Shown: positions 16,673 through 24,418 of the stretch, piece after piece | How the letters are laid out: the number at the start of each line of letters is the position of its first letter | Numbering within the stretch: position 1 is the stretch's first letter | Assembly (NCBI RefSeq): GCF_000425585.1 | Contig: NZ_KE384402.1 | Location: forward strand, 154,459 to 210,777 | Reading direction: 5' to 3' | DNA length: 56,319 bases | From: Terrimonas ferruginea DSM 30193 | GTDB lineage: Bacteria; Bacteroidota; Bacteroidia; Chitinophagales; Chitinophagaceae | Program-made: the position numbers and the translations under genes | Notes under the pieces: model-generated | Database searches by the model: none | The model's input: the letters and a program-made list of their open reading frames with translations, nothing else | What the model was told of the DNA's origin: nothing

Positions 16673-19600
16673 TTATTGTTTGAGCAATTTAAACGTCTCC
16701 TCTTTTCCATTATATCTCACCCGCAGCAGATAAAGACCCGCCGGCCATTTCTGCATATCGATCTCTGTCAGCGACTGGCTGGTTGAGGCCTGCCAGAGCT
16801 GTTTGCCCTGGGCATCCACCACACTCAGTTCCGCACTTCCTTTCAATCCTTTTAAATTAACGGAGGTACTGCGCACAACAGGATTCGGATACACTTCTGC
16901 ACGTTGCTCGCCCACGATCATTTCACCGGCGCGTGATGCTGTACCTGTTTGTACACGCAGTGTATAACAATTCGTCGCATTCGACGCATTGCTGTAACCA
17001 TACACCTGCAAGAAATACGTACCCGCCGTAAAGGTGCGGCTGATGGTTTCGCTGGATGTTCCTCCATTCTGTGAAAGCGCCAATTGCGTTGTGCCATTGC
17101 TGCTGTAAAGACGCAGGTCATAATCCGCAGGTAATGTACTCAAGGTAACAGTGGCCGTGCCACCTGTGGTGATCACAAAACGATAGTAGTCTACATCCCC
17201 TGCAGGATTGATCAATCCTTTAATATCCGTATTCAGCGGAATAGTAGCCGCACCCGACGTAGTACCATTTGTACTTACATCGTACGTACCCGGGCAACTG
17301 CTGGAAACGGCCGTTACACCTGCATTCAGGTTATAACATACCGATGTGCTGAATGCACCGCTGTAACCGATCACACGGATATAATACGTGCCTGCTGCCT
17401 GGCTGGCAAGACTGATAGATTCATTGCTGGTACCACTTGCCATGGAACTGCCGATCTGCGTACCGGCTGAATTGTACAGGTAAAGATCATAGTCGCCCGG
17501 CAGGTTGCTCAAGGTAACAGCGAGGTTGCTCACACTGCTGACGGCGAAACTATAATAATCAACATCTGTACTGCTGCCGATGGCTGCTGAAACAACGGTA
17601 TTCACCGGAATAGAAGCTGCTGCACCAATCGTTTCGTTCGACTCGTATGCAGCTACACATCCACCCGATCCGGTCGTGGTGAATTGCGCAGCAGCATAGG
17701 TGCTGCTACCGCCACTGCAATTGGTACGTACACGCCAGTCGTATGTTGTGGCAGCGGTAAGACTACCAATAGACACAGACGTTGAAGTAGTAGCAGCCGC
17801 GGCGGTTGTCCAGGTGCCGGACGCCGTTGTTTTATATTCTACCGTATAATTCACGGCGCCACTTACGGCAGCCCACGACACCGTAGCGCCGCTGCTGGTG
17901 ATGGAGGAAGAAGCCAGACTACCCGGAGCCGCACAGGAAGATCCTCCTGTAATCGTAAAGTTTACATTGGAAATATCAAAGAAGATATTGCCCACGGCTT
18001 CCACTTTGATACGCGCCGTGCCGGTTGTATTGGCCGGCACCGTGATCGCTTCCGAGCCGTCGTTGGGCGTGCTGGCAGCCAATACGATCGGGAACGTAAG
18101 ACCGCCGTCTGTGCTCAGGCTGATCTTCACGTTTGCACAATTGATCGGCGAAACATTGGTATTGTTTACACTCCAGGTAACGGTCTGGCTTGAACCGGTG
18201 GACCAGCTAACCGCTGTATTGGGTGCGGTAACGGCAAAAGGTCCTGCGCTCCCGTTAACGGTTACGATCATATCATCATCTTTTGTATTGCCACCACCGG
18301 CATTGTTGTCACGCACCATCAACCGGAAGTTGAGTGTACGTGCTACACCGGGAAGACGTTCCCACTGGTTTCCGTTGGTTCCATCCAGGATAGAACTCAG
18401 GACAGGAAACGTGCGCGAAGGATCCGTAGTGCCGGTGCGCGAACGGAACAGCGGGCCGGAAGTAGCCGTGGTACTGGGATTGGTTGTAGACGATGTACCT
18501 GCATTCATTTGCTCCCAGGTATAAGTGAGCACATTACCCGCATTCACATCGGTAGCCGAACCCGTCAACGTAAAAGGAGTAGCGCGGGGAATAACATAAT
18601 CAGCACCTGCATTGGCAACCGGAGCGGTATTGCCGGTGATAGTGACGGTGGGACAAGCGCCGCCGCCCGTGCTGCTTTTGATATAATCAGAAATCTGTTC
18701 GATGCTGCGCGCATGAAAATAATCATCGCTATGCGGCTGCACGTCGGTAGCACCGGTGATGCCTGCATAACCCATGATAGTGGAACCGCTGCCTGGCTCA
18801 AACTGGCTGGCTGTGCCGCTTTCATTACTGAAAGTAAAGGTGTGGTTGGCGCCAAACTGGTGTCCCATTTCGTGTGTGAGATAATCCACAACAAACGGAT
18901 CACCGACGGGTGCGGTGTGCGACGTGAATGCTCCACCCTTACCCACAAATGTATTGGGGTTGGTGCTGCCGTTATGTGTTTTACAAACGCAGGCGATGCA
19001 ACCGGCATTACCGTTGTTGCTGCCGCGGTGCACGAGGTGACCGATATCGTAATTGGCATTACCGATCACGGCATCGATGGTTTGTTGTGTTTTGATATTG
19101 TACTCGCTGGTCCAAGGGTCGGTGGACGCGGTGAGGTAAATGATCGCATCGTTGTTGGCGATGAGTACCATGCGAATGCCCATATCGCGTTCGTAAATGG
19201 CATTGGCGCGTGTCATGGCGGTGTTCATGGCCGTGAGCACTTTGGCCTTGCGTTGGGCATCGGTGGTCTCGGTGCCGTTGAGAAAATACTGCGAATACTC
19301 TCCGGTAGAAGCCAGTGCGAGACGATACGTGCGCAGGCGTCCGTCATCAGCGGCTCTGCCAGCCGTCAGCGGAGGATTATCGGTGACAGCGGACTCGGGT
19401 GTTTCGCAGGAAAAATGGCGATCGCCGAGGGCGGCACTGCGGGCGAAGCTGACGTAATAACGGTTGTTCTCGCCTACCGGATCGATATAAACGGTGGGCT
19501 GTCCGGGCCGGAGGATCATGCCATGAAAGCCGTCGGTACCGGTGCTGAAGCGCACAGTTTGCGACGGGTCAGTGAGGCCGGTACCGGCATAAGATTGAAT

Positions 19601-19927
19601 ACCGGGATAGCGTGCGGCGAGAGCCGGATCCATTACGGGCGCCTCGACAACACGGAAAGAAAGCAGTTGTCCGTTTTCGTCGGGAAGGGAAATAATGAAA
19701 GAAGACTGCCGGGCGCTGACGGTAGATTCTGAAGGGGCCTGGCGGATTTGGGACTGCCACTGCTGTTCGTCAAGCTGCAGCAGGCTGTAGCTGGCGGGGC
19801 GATAGCGGTTGTTGAAAAGTGCGGACTCGTTGGTGGGCGTTGTGGCGCGTCTCCAGCCGGATTGCTGGGAAAAGGCTGCGCCTGCCGTAATCAGCCCGAG
19901 GCTGAGCAGGAGTAATGATCTTTTCAT
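16673..19927 (-). CDS. Secreted reprolysin-like zinc metalloprotease with T9SS type A sorting domain
   Basis: A 1084-aa secreted protease. Signal peptide about 1-20. A prodomain-like region follows, then a metzincin domain with the zinc motif HEMGHQFGANH (352-362) and a Met-turn-like MGYAG. After this come a PKD/K319L-like module (ANAGADYVIP...), a fibronectin type III module beginning CAAPGSLASSS, two pre-peptidase C-terminal (PPC) modules with DVDYYSF and DVDYYRF motifs, and a C-terminal type A T9SS signal (VYPNPV ... WPAGLYLLRV). It is therefore exported by Sec, crosses the outer membrane by the type IX system, and probably digests proteins outside the cell. It has its own 3' terminator. 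GC-rich repeated modules explain the long open frames on the other strand. Confidence 0.93.
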   Translation of the reverse strand: MKRSLLLLSLGLITAGAAFSQQSGWRRATTPTNESALFNNRYRPASYSLLQLDEQQWQSQIRQAPSESTVSARQSSFIISLPDENGQLLSFRVVEAPVMDPALAARYPGIQSYAGTGLTDPSQTVRFSTGTDGFHGMILRPGQPTVYIDPVGENNRYYVSFARSAALGDRHFSCETPESAVTDNPPLTAGRAADDGRLRTYRLALASTGEYSQYFLNGTETTDAQRKAKVLTAMNTAMTRANAIYERDMGIRMVLIANNDAIIYLTASTDPWTSEYNIKTQQTIDAVIGNANYDIGHLVHRGSNNGNAGCIACVCKTHNGSTNPNTFVGKGGAFTSHTAPVGDPFVVDYLTHEMGHQFGANHTFTFSNESGTASQFEPGSGSTIMGYAGITGATDVQPHSDDYFHARSIEQISDYIKSSTGGGACPTVTITGNTAPVANAGADYVIPRATPFTLTGSATDVNAGNVLTYTWEQMNAGTSSTTNPSTTATSGPLFRSRTGTTDPSRTFPVLSSILDGTNGNQWERLPGVARTLNFRLMVRDNNAGGGNTKDDDMIVTVNGSAGPFAVTAPNTAVSWSTGSSQTVTWSVNNTNVSPINCANVKISLSTDGGLTFPIVLAASTPNDGSEAITVPANTTGTARIKVEAVGNIFFDISNVNFTITGGSSCAAPGSLASSSITSSGATVSWAAVSGAVNYTVEYKTTASGTWTTAAAATTSTSVSIGSLTAATTYDWRVRTNCSGGSSTYAAAQFTTTGSGGCVAAYESNETIGAAASIPVNTVVSAAIGSSTDVDYYSFAVSSVSNLAVTLSNLPGDYDLYLYNSAGTQIGSSMASGTSNESISLASQAAGTYYIRVIGYSGAFSTSVCYNLNAGVTAVSSSCPGTYDVSTNGTTSGAATIPLNTDIKGLINPAGDVDYYRFVITTGGTATVTLSTLPADYDLRLYSSNGTTQLALSQNGGTSSETISRTFTAGTYFLQVYGYSNASNATNCYTLRVQTGTASRAGEMIVGEQRAEVYPNPVVRSTSVNLKGLKGSAELSVVDAQGKQLWQASTSQSLTEIDMQKWPAGLYLLRVRYNGKEETFKLLKQ

Positions 19928-20160
19928 ACAGTTGATTGGTTTAGTGTGTGTATGTGAACGTGATTCCGAATGTACACCGGTAACGCGAACGCTTGTTAGG
20001 TACTTTTGCGTGATTTTGCGGGGTGCTAAAAATGCGGTGGGGAAGCGGAAGAGTGCGTGTTGGTGGAGGGTGAAAAGGCGGTGAATGAGGCTGGGCGCGG
20101 GGTCGGGCGGAGGGGAAGAAATTTTTGCTATAAAAGCGTGGAAATAAATTCATTTCCCCT

Positions 20161-20168
20161 TATTTTTG
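20161..20168 (+). promoter_or_regulatory. Predicted -7 promoter element (TATTTTTG) of tRNA-Leu
   Basis: Perfect TAnnTTTG followed by C, 17 bases upstream of the mature tRNA 5' end. No convincing -33 element seen. Confidence 0.55.
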
Positions 20169-20185
20169 CATCCCCTTTCGAAACC

Positions 20186-20267
20186 GCCCAGGTGGCGAAA
20201 TTGGTAGACGCACTGTCTTCAGGTGGCAGCGCCGCGAGGTGTGCTGGTTCGAATCCAGTCCTGGGCA
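20186..20267 (+). tRNA. tRNA-Leu (anticodon CAG)
   Basis: An 82-nt class II tRNA. The acceptor GCCCAGG pairs with CCTGGGC. The D arm is GGCGAAATTGGTAGACGC, the anticodon stem CTGTC/GGCAG with loop TTCAGGT (anticodon CAG, reading CUG). It has a long variable arm (about CGCCGCGAGGTGTG) and T arm CTGGTTCGAATCCAG. The discriminator is A and CCA is not encoded. A terminator follows immediately. Its 3' part is copied downstream (see the repeats at 20311 and 22459). Confidence 0.93.
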
Positions 20268-20270
20268 CAG

Positions 20271-20300
20271 AAGCCTTCACAGAAATGTGGAGGCTTTTTT
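20271..20300 (+). terminator. Rho-independent terminator of tRNA-Leu
   Basis: AAGCCTTCACA, loop GAAA, TGTGGAGGCTT with a T run. The same stem-loop recurs at 20363-20393 and 22584-22613. Confidence 0.85.
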
Positions 20301-20310
20301 GTTTGAAACA

Positions 20311-20495
20311 TGGTTCGAATCCACGCCGAAGTCTCGGCTCCGAATGGTCGGAGTGGGCACAGAAGCCTTCACAGAAAATGTGAAGGCTTTTTTGTTTCCA
20401 GCCCTTATACCTTGGTTCGTGTATACACGAACCAAGGAGCGGAAAGTGGAGACAGCACCAGCACACGCAGCAGCTTAGGTCCCGAGGCCTCAGGA
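20311..20495. repeat. Composite repeat: partial tRNA-Leu 3' end, palindrome, terminator copy and 28-bp palindrome
   Basis: It begins with a second GGTTCGAATCCA (T-arm side). GCCGAAGTCTCGGC and CTCCGAATGGTCGGAG hairpins follow in place of the remaining T arm. Then come GGGCACAGAAGCC and a terminator copy with an 11-bp perfect stem (20363-20393), the palindrome at 20410-20437, and a CCCGAGGCCTCAGG block near 20481. It is related to the copies at 22459-22720 on the far side of the AraC/acetyltransferase genes. Confidence 0.8.
20410..20437. repeat. 28-bp perfect palindrome (half-site CCTTGGTTCGTGTA)
   Basis: Perfectly self-complementary over 28 bases. Same family as 6176, 22490, 22630 and 36102. 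The third base pair from the edge is T-A here but C-G in the 22.5-kb copies, a compensatory difference. Confidence 0.9.
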
Positions 20496-20522
20496 CGATG
20501 CTGCTGTTATATTGCACAACTA

Positions 20523-21482
20523 TCATCCTTTTCTAACCGCAGCAGGACTTATTCCGAAGAATAATTTGAAGGCACGCCTGAACGAAGATTCGCTTTCATA
20601 GCCCAGCTTCAAGGAGATATCGGCGATCGAGTACCCGCCAGCCTGTATCAGCTCCAGCCCATGACTCATCCGTAGCTCATGGATGAACCCAAAAACGGTT
20701 GTATTAAACAGTTTACGAAAACCCGCTTTGAGTTTAAATTCATTCAGGAGAAAGGTGCGGCTGATCTGTTCCAGGCTATGCGCTTGCAGGAAATTCAGCG
20801 AAAGGTATTCCCGTACAGCATGTAATCTGTTTATGTCTTCTTTATTTAATCCGCTTATAGCGTCCGGCTTCGAAGACCTTCCCAACGTTAACAAGGTAAG
20901 CTCGCGAACTTTCGAGAGGAGGAAAGCAGGTTTCAGAGAGTCGGCGATGGGTGCGTCTTTTAATTGCCGCAGTACCTGTAATTGGTGAAAATCGGTGGTC
21001 ATGCTTTCTTTAAAAAGGCCAAACGGTTTTTGATGAGCAGCATTCCTCAGCAGTTCATCACCGATCTCCCCGCATCCCTCGAGTATTGATTGAAAGAAGG
21101 ATGGTTTAAGACCGACGCAAATGTATTCATAGTGGTCCTGTTGGGGAAAGATAAAGTCGCTTACAGGCGCTACACAATTTAACAGGTTATGAACGTTCGG
21201 TTTCATGCCCAGCGGCTGATTTAGCCCGGAGATACACGCATCGGAATGGCCGCGAAGCTGAAAGTGAAGACTGACATGCGTTATATCTTCCAAGGCATCG
21301 ACACGAATGTCCTGATAAAACCGGCAAGTGAAATAAAGAATATCAAAATATTCATTCCTGGTCGTGCAGGTGGAGGAGCTAAAATAACCCGGATGATGGG
21401 ATGTTGACTCGCAGATAGCCAGGTTACCGCCAAACGAACGGGGAATGAGTTCAATAAATTCTTTGCCTTGTATATGGAACAT
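20523..21482 (-). CDS. AraC family transcriptional regulator
   Basis: A 319-aa regulator. The C-terminal 100 residues form two helix-turn-helix motifs (LEQISRTFLLNEFKLKAGFRK and YSIADISLKLGYESESSFRRAF) of the AraC/XylS class; the N-terminal 210 residues form a poorly recognisable sensing domain. It is divergent from the acetyltransferase gene with a 70-base gap, so it may control that gene. The pair lies between composite tRNA-derived repeats, which suggests acquisition as a unit. Confidence 0.9.
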   Translation of the reverse strand: MFHIQGKEFIELIPRSFGGNLAICESTSHHPGYFSSSTCTTRNEYFDILYFTCRFYQDIRVDALEDITHVSLHFQLRGHSDACISGLNQPLGMKPNVHNLLNCVAPVSDFIFPQQDHYEYICVGLKPSFFQSILEGCGEIGDELLRNAAHQKPFGLFKESMTTDFHQLQVLRQLKDAPIADSLKPAFLLSKVRELTLLTLGRSSKPDAISGLNKEDINRLHAVREYLSLNFLQAHSLEQISRTFLLNEFKLKAGFRKLFNTTVFGFIHELRMSHGLELIQAGGYSIADISLKLGYESESSFRRAFKLFFGISPAAVRKG

Positions 21483-21552
21483 AATCCGTCCAGGTATGTT
21501 AAAAATCCTTTTATGCGCATCCCTTCTCCGGCATTAGCGGCAATTTGCCGGC

Positions 21553-22191
21553 ATGCTGACAGATAACAAATATAAAATAAACCTCTCTACCTGGAAACGA
21601 AAAGACCATTATGCATTCTTCGGCTTATTCGAGCAACCGTTTTGGGGACTTACTACTGAGATCAATTGCACAAGTGCCTATAATTATTGCAAGATGGCTG
21701 GCGTGAATTTTTTTCTATATTACCTGCATAAATCCCTGTATGCAGCCAACTCGGTCAAACAATTCCGGCAGCGAATCAACCGGGATGGCCCGGTTGAATA
21801 TTCCTCCATATCCGGATCAGTGACTGTATCCCGAACCGACCAGACTTTCGGATTTGCCTATTTTGACTATCATCCCGAATTCAAGGAATTTGCAGCAGGG
21901 GCTGGTGAAGCGCTGCGACAAGAAAAAATGAACTCCGGCCTTCGCCCGGCACCAGCATTGGACTCGATCATTCATTATTCTGTGCTGACCGGGATCCGGT
22001 TTACGAGCGTGCAACATGCACAGCGTCTTGGCGTGGCAGACTCCGTCCCTAAAATTGTTTTTGGCAAATTATCCGAGGAGAATGGACGGGTTCTATTGCC
22101 CATATCTGTACATGTGCATCACGGATTGGTAGACGGATTGCACGTCGATCAATTTATACAGCTATTCCAGGAGAAGATGGAAGTGAGATAG
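21553..22191 (+). CDS. CatA-like O-acetyltransferase (chloramphenicol acetyltransferase family)
   Basis: A 212-aa protein with the full-length CAT fold. It begins with the family-typical W-R--HY-FF pattern and ends with HVHHGLVDGLHVDQF, giving catalytic His190 and structural Asp194 in HHxxxDG. F--QPFWG is also conserved. Classical CATs acetylate chloramphenicol with acetyl-CoA, but Bacteroidota carry many relatives of unknown substrate, so drug resistance should not be assumed. It is divergent from an AraC regulator, which probably regulates it. Confidence 0.85.
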   Translation: MLTDNKYKINLSTWKRKDHYAFFGLFEQPFWGLTTEINCTSAYNYCKMAGVNFFLYYLHKSLYAANSVKQFRQRINRDGPVEYSSISGSVTVSRTDQTFGFAYFDYHPEFKEFAAGAGEALRQEKMNSGLRPAPALDSIIHYSVLTGIRFTSVQHAQRLGVADSVPKIVFGKLSEENGRVLLPISVHVHHGLVDGLHVDQFIQLFQEKMEVR

Positions 22192-22458
22192 CCGGATTGG
22201 TTGTATGTTTATGGAATTCGATCATGCCTTGTAAACTACTTCGGTTGGCATTGGCATGAAGATCAGTCAGGATCCATCATACCAGAAAAAAATTCAACCG
22301 GTATATGATGATTGAAAGGAACGAGAGTGAGAATGGTGAGGCAATGCATTCGTGAATCTTCAAAATATATCTTCATCGGCTGCTTGTGCAGTGCCAATAA
22401 GACGATTTAAATAGTCCTGAAATCCACGATGTATTATTTCATATCTGGAGTCAAAAAA

Positions 22459-22722
22459 CGTGGAGGCCTTTTTGTTTCCAACTCCTATGCCCTGGTTCGT
22501 GTATACACGAACCAGGGAGCGCAAAGTTGAGACGGCTCAGGCACACGCCGAAGTTTCGGCTCCGAATGGTCGGAATGGGCACAGAAGCCTTCACAGAAAT
22601 GTGGAGGCTTTTTGTTTCCAGCTCTTATGCCCTGGTTCGTGTATACACGAACCAGGGAGCGGAAAATTGAGACGGTTCGGGCACACGCCGAAGCTTCGGC
22701 GCTGGGTGTTCCGCGTACGTAC
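22459..22722. repeat. Two 140-bp tandem copies of the tRNA-Leu-derived composite repeat
   Basis: Each copy holds, in order, the terminator-derived block (GTGGAGGCTTTTTGTTTCCA), the 28-bp palindrome (22490-22517 and 22630-22657), an AGCG-AAA-TTGAGACGG linker, CACACGCCGAAG-TTCGGC and, in the first, CTCCGAATGGTCGGAATG followed by GGGCACAGAAGCC. The palindromes are exactly 140 bases apart. The same order is seen at 20311-20495, so the 2-kb AraC/acetyltransferase segment is bracketed by direct repeats. Confidence 0.85.
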
Positions 22723-22724
22723 AG

Positions 22725-22763
22725 AAAAAACCCCGCAGATAAACTAACCTGCAGGGCTTTCTG
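22725..22763 (-). terminator. Possible terminator-like hairpin
   Basis: CCCCGCAG and CTGCAGGG pair across a short loop next to an A run on the left. On the minus strand this gives a stem followed by T residues, suitable for stopping transcription from the two-TM gene at 22954, though 190 bases away. Confidence 0.4.
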
Positions 22764-22839
22764 ATTGAGGCATTGAAGCCAGTGCCCGCAATTCAAAGCC
22801 GGTAAACAATCCTGCCAGTGCAGTTAAAAAAAGCAAGCC

Positions 22840-22916
22840 TGACCGGATGCTAAGTCCCGTTAGCGGTATTCACGTTATTGAAGCAGGTCGTTCGAATCCT
22901 CCGTCTATCCCGGTCA
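22840..22916 (+). pseudogene. tRNA-like remnant
   Basis: TGACCGG (22840-22846) pairs perfectly with CCGGTCA (22910-22916) at exactly tRNA length (77 nt), and GTTCGAATCC lies where a T arm belongs. The T stem is broken and no convincing anticodon arm is visible. It may be a decayed tRNA or an attachment-site remnant; it could also be chance. Confidence 0.3.
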
Positions 22917-22953
22917 AATAAGTTGCCGCTGACGGACAATTTCTGAACGCACT

Positions 22954-23160
22954 TTATTCAGCAGGTTTTTCTTTCGCTGTCCGATTTTTTTTAAACCACT
23001 CAACAAATAAGGTGGAAGACACTCCTATCGCAGCAATAAGGAGTAGTATCCGAGCCCCCGTATAATCGCGATCTTTAAAAATCAGGACAAAACTCCAAAA
23101 AACCAGAATGGCGCATAAAACATAACGACCAGTCTTCCAGTAAAAAAATAGCTTTTTCAA
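22954..23160 (-). CDS. Small two-TM membrane protein, immunity-like
   Basis: A 68-aa protein with two membrane segments (about residues 14-28 and 36-54) and a Lys-rich cytoplasmic tail. The only usable start is TTG at 23160, since a stop codon lies 5 codons upstream. It follows the lipoprotein gene at 23177 by 16 bases, exactly the arrangement found at 27629/27877. Small two-TM proteins placed directly downstream of bacteriocin genes are often immunity proteins; here that is an inference from context. No family was recognised. Confidence 0.6.
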   Translation of the reverse strand: MKKLFFYWKTGRYVLCAILVFWSFVLIFKDRDYTGARILLLIAAIGVSSTLFVEWFKKNRTAKEKPAE

Positions 23161-23176
23161 GTATCTTATTTTTTAT

Positions 23177-23902
23177 TTATGCAAGTAAACAAACGGCTGC
23201 GGCACCGCCTAAACAACTTGGAATAGCCAGACCACAGGCAATCGTACAAAGCCAATCCGATCCACATACGCCGACAATTAAACAATTCATGCACTCATAA
23301 AAAGGTTTGGATGAACAGCCTCCTCCGCCCGGTTCTTCCGGCACAAGAACTGCCTCTCTTGCAAATATCTTCGGCAGATCTTTAACGAATTTCCAATTCC
23401 CGATTTGATTTTTATCATTTAAATCGAACTGATAGAACAACTCGTCTGAAGATGATAGAATTTTATAGGTTGTCAAGCCGCTTTCCTGTTTTGTCTCCGT
23501 CAGCTTGGTGATTAAAAACTTCTCGCCCTGGATATAAACATTCAGGTACTGGTTCGATCCCCTATCGGCAGCAAGTGGTATCGTCACGAGAGAAATACCG
23601 CCACTGTACAGGTATGACCTTTTTATATCTTTTACAAGAATGTTGTTTTTTGCCGTCAGAGCCTTCCATTCAGGAGACGACTTGACAGAAGACAAGACCG
23701 AATTATCATATCCAATCCTCGTGACTTTTTCGATATTGCCTCCTATCACAAAGTCAGACATCTTTTTCTTTGACTCGTTTTTAAACAGGAGTTCTTCACG
23801 ATTGTCTTCGATAGATTGCTGGTTGCTTTTTTGACAGGAGAAAAGAACAAGGGCTGCAATAAGGGCAAATGCCGACGTAAATGCAATTAATTTTGGTTTC
23901 AT
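23177..23902 (-). CDS. Lipoprotein with eight-cysteine, halocin C8-like C-terminal tail
   Basis: A 241-aa lipoprotein with lipobox LFSC (Cys23). Residues 24-185 are a soluble domain of unknown family. A PEEPGGGG linker (188-195) leads to a 46-residue tail with cysteines at 196, 204, 207, 213, 219, 223, 230 and 238, embedded in hydrophobic, Gly/Ala-rich sequence. The layout of an N-terminal domain followed by a short Cys-rich hydrophobic domain resembles halocin C8-type precursors. In those, the N-terminal part is released as the immunity protein and the tail is the bacteriocin. The two-TM gene downstream and a peptide/LytTR system upstream support a bacteriocin-like role. This is an inference; antimicrobial activity is not shown by sequence. 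Confidence 0.7.
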   Translation of the reverse strand: MKPKLIAFTSAFALIAALVLFSCQKSNQQSIEDNREELLFKNESKKKMSDFVIGGNIEKVTRIGYDNSVLSSVKSSPEWKALTAKNNILVKDIKRSYLYSGGISLVTIPLAADRGSNQYLNVYIQGEKFLITKLTETKQESGLTTYKILSSSDELFYQFDLNDKNQIGNWKFVKDLPKIFAREAVLVPEEPGGGGCSSKPFYECMNCLIVGVCGSDWLCTIACGLAIPSCLGGAAAVCLLA

Positions 23903-24265
23903 TTGATCAGTTTGAAGATTAAAGATCTCGTTGTCATTCTTTATACATGAATAACCGCGACATAACCAAACAATACTACTTCATCTTTCATTCGGCTTTT
24001 CATTTATTACGTGAACACCTGCTTAGCCGATGTGAAATCCATCAAAAAGGTTAAAGAATTATAAATACCGCACAAGACCTGGCTTTGACACCCCTCAGTT
24101 ACGCTATTACCATGTTTCATTTAGGAAAACCCCAACATATACTATCGATGTGTTTACCAAGCCAAACGATACGTTTACATAAAAAGTTCGGAGCGCCTTG
24201 AAGGCTAAAAGATATTTGGATTCAGATGACTGCGGAAACAGGAATTAACAACCAAACCCTTCAAC
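23903..24265. other. 363-base divergent intergenic region of the peptide operon
   Basis: It separates the Cys-rich lipoprotein gene (minus) from the 50-codon peptide gene (plus). It contains the LytTR-like direct repeat at 24151-24180 and a near-consensus -7 box GATATTTG at 24211-24218. No open frame of interest is seen. It is visibly AT-rich relative to the housekeeping flanks. Confidence 0.7.
24151..24180 (+). promoter_or_regulatory. Candidate LytTR-regulator operator (9-12-9 direct repeat)
   Basis: TGTTTACCA (24151-24159) and CGTTTACAT (24172-24180) share GTTTAC, with 12 bases between and a 21-base period, i.e. the same face of the helix two turns apart. That is the geometry of LytTR-type (AgrA/ComE/BlpR) sites. 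It ends about 30 bases before a -7-like box (GATATTTG, 24211-24218), so it would overlap the -35 side of the peptide-operon promoter. The candidate binder is the LytTR protein encoded at 26733. Confidence 0.5.
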
Positions 24266-24418
24266 ATGAATAATAGCAGAGAAATTTTCAACAATGCGCT
24301 AAGCCTTGATCAACTTCAAAGCCAATATGGGAAGTTAGTTGCGGAAATTTATTCTTTCCTTGATATTAGCTGCTGTTTCGACACGCAGCCACCAATGCCT
24401 CCGGGAAATCAACAGTAA
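24266..24418 (+). CDS. 50-aa peptide precursor candidate
   Basis: ATG 24266 to TAA 24416-24418. The peptide starts MNNSREIFNNALSLDQLQ, continues with an amphipathic helix-like stretch (YGKLVAEIYSFLDI), and ends with a short distinct tail: SCCFDTQPPMPPGNQQ. A leader-like acidic/amphipathic half with a Cys-Cys/Pro-rich tail is what a processed or modified signalling peptide would look like. There is no signal peptide and no classical double-glycine site. It is the first gene of a plus-strand operon, followed by a 17-bp hairpin and then an acyltransferase-like gene. I recognise no family; the call rests on position, clean start/stop and operator spacing. Confidence 0.55.
   Translation: MNNSREIFNNALSLDQLQSQYGKLVAEIYSFLDISCCFDTQPPMPPGNQQ

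Larger units (their letters stand above)
22192..22953. other. 762-base gap without a convincing gene; repeat-rich right half
   Basis: 22192-22440 shows no coding frame or recognisable element. 22459-22740 is the composite repeat. 22840-22916 is a tRNA-like remnant. Short open frames over the repeat exist in several frames but are made of palindromes and are not credible proteins. Confidence 0.7.

Noticed and set aside
18509-19732. Long plus-strand open frame opposite the metalloprotease
   Set aside because: Antisense to a well-supported multidomain protein; Gly/Ala/Arg-rich text typical of shadow frames.
20239-20564. Overlapping open frames over the tRNA-Leu and composite repeats
   Set aside because: They translate palindromes and the tRNA itself; no start context or family.
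22460-22796. Open frames on both strands across the 140-bp tandem repeats
   Set aside because: Made of repeat units; similar peptides arise in each copy only because the DNA is repeated.
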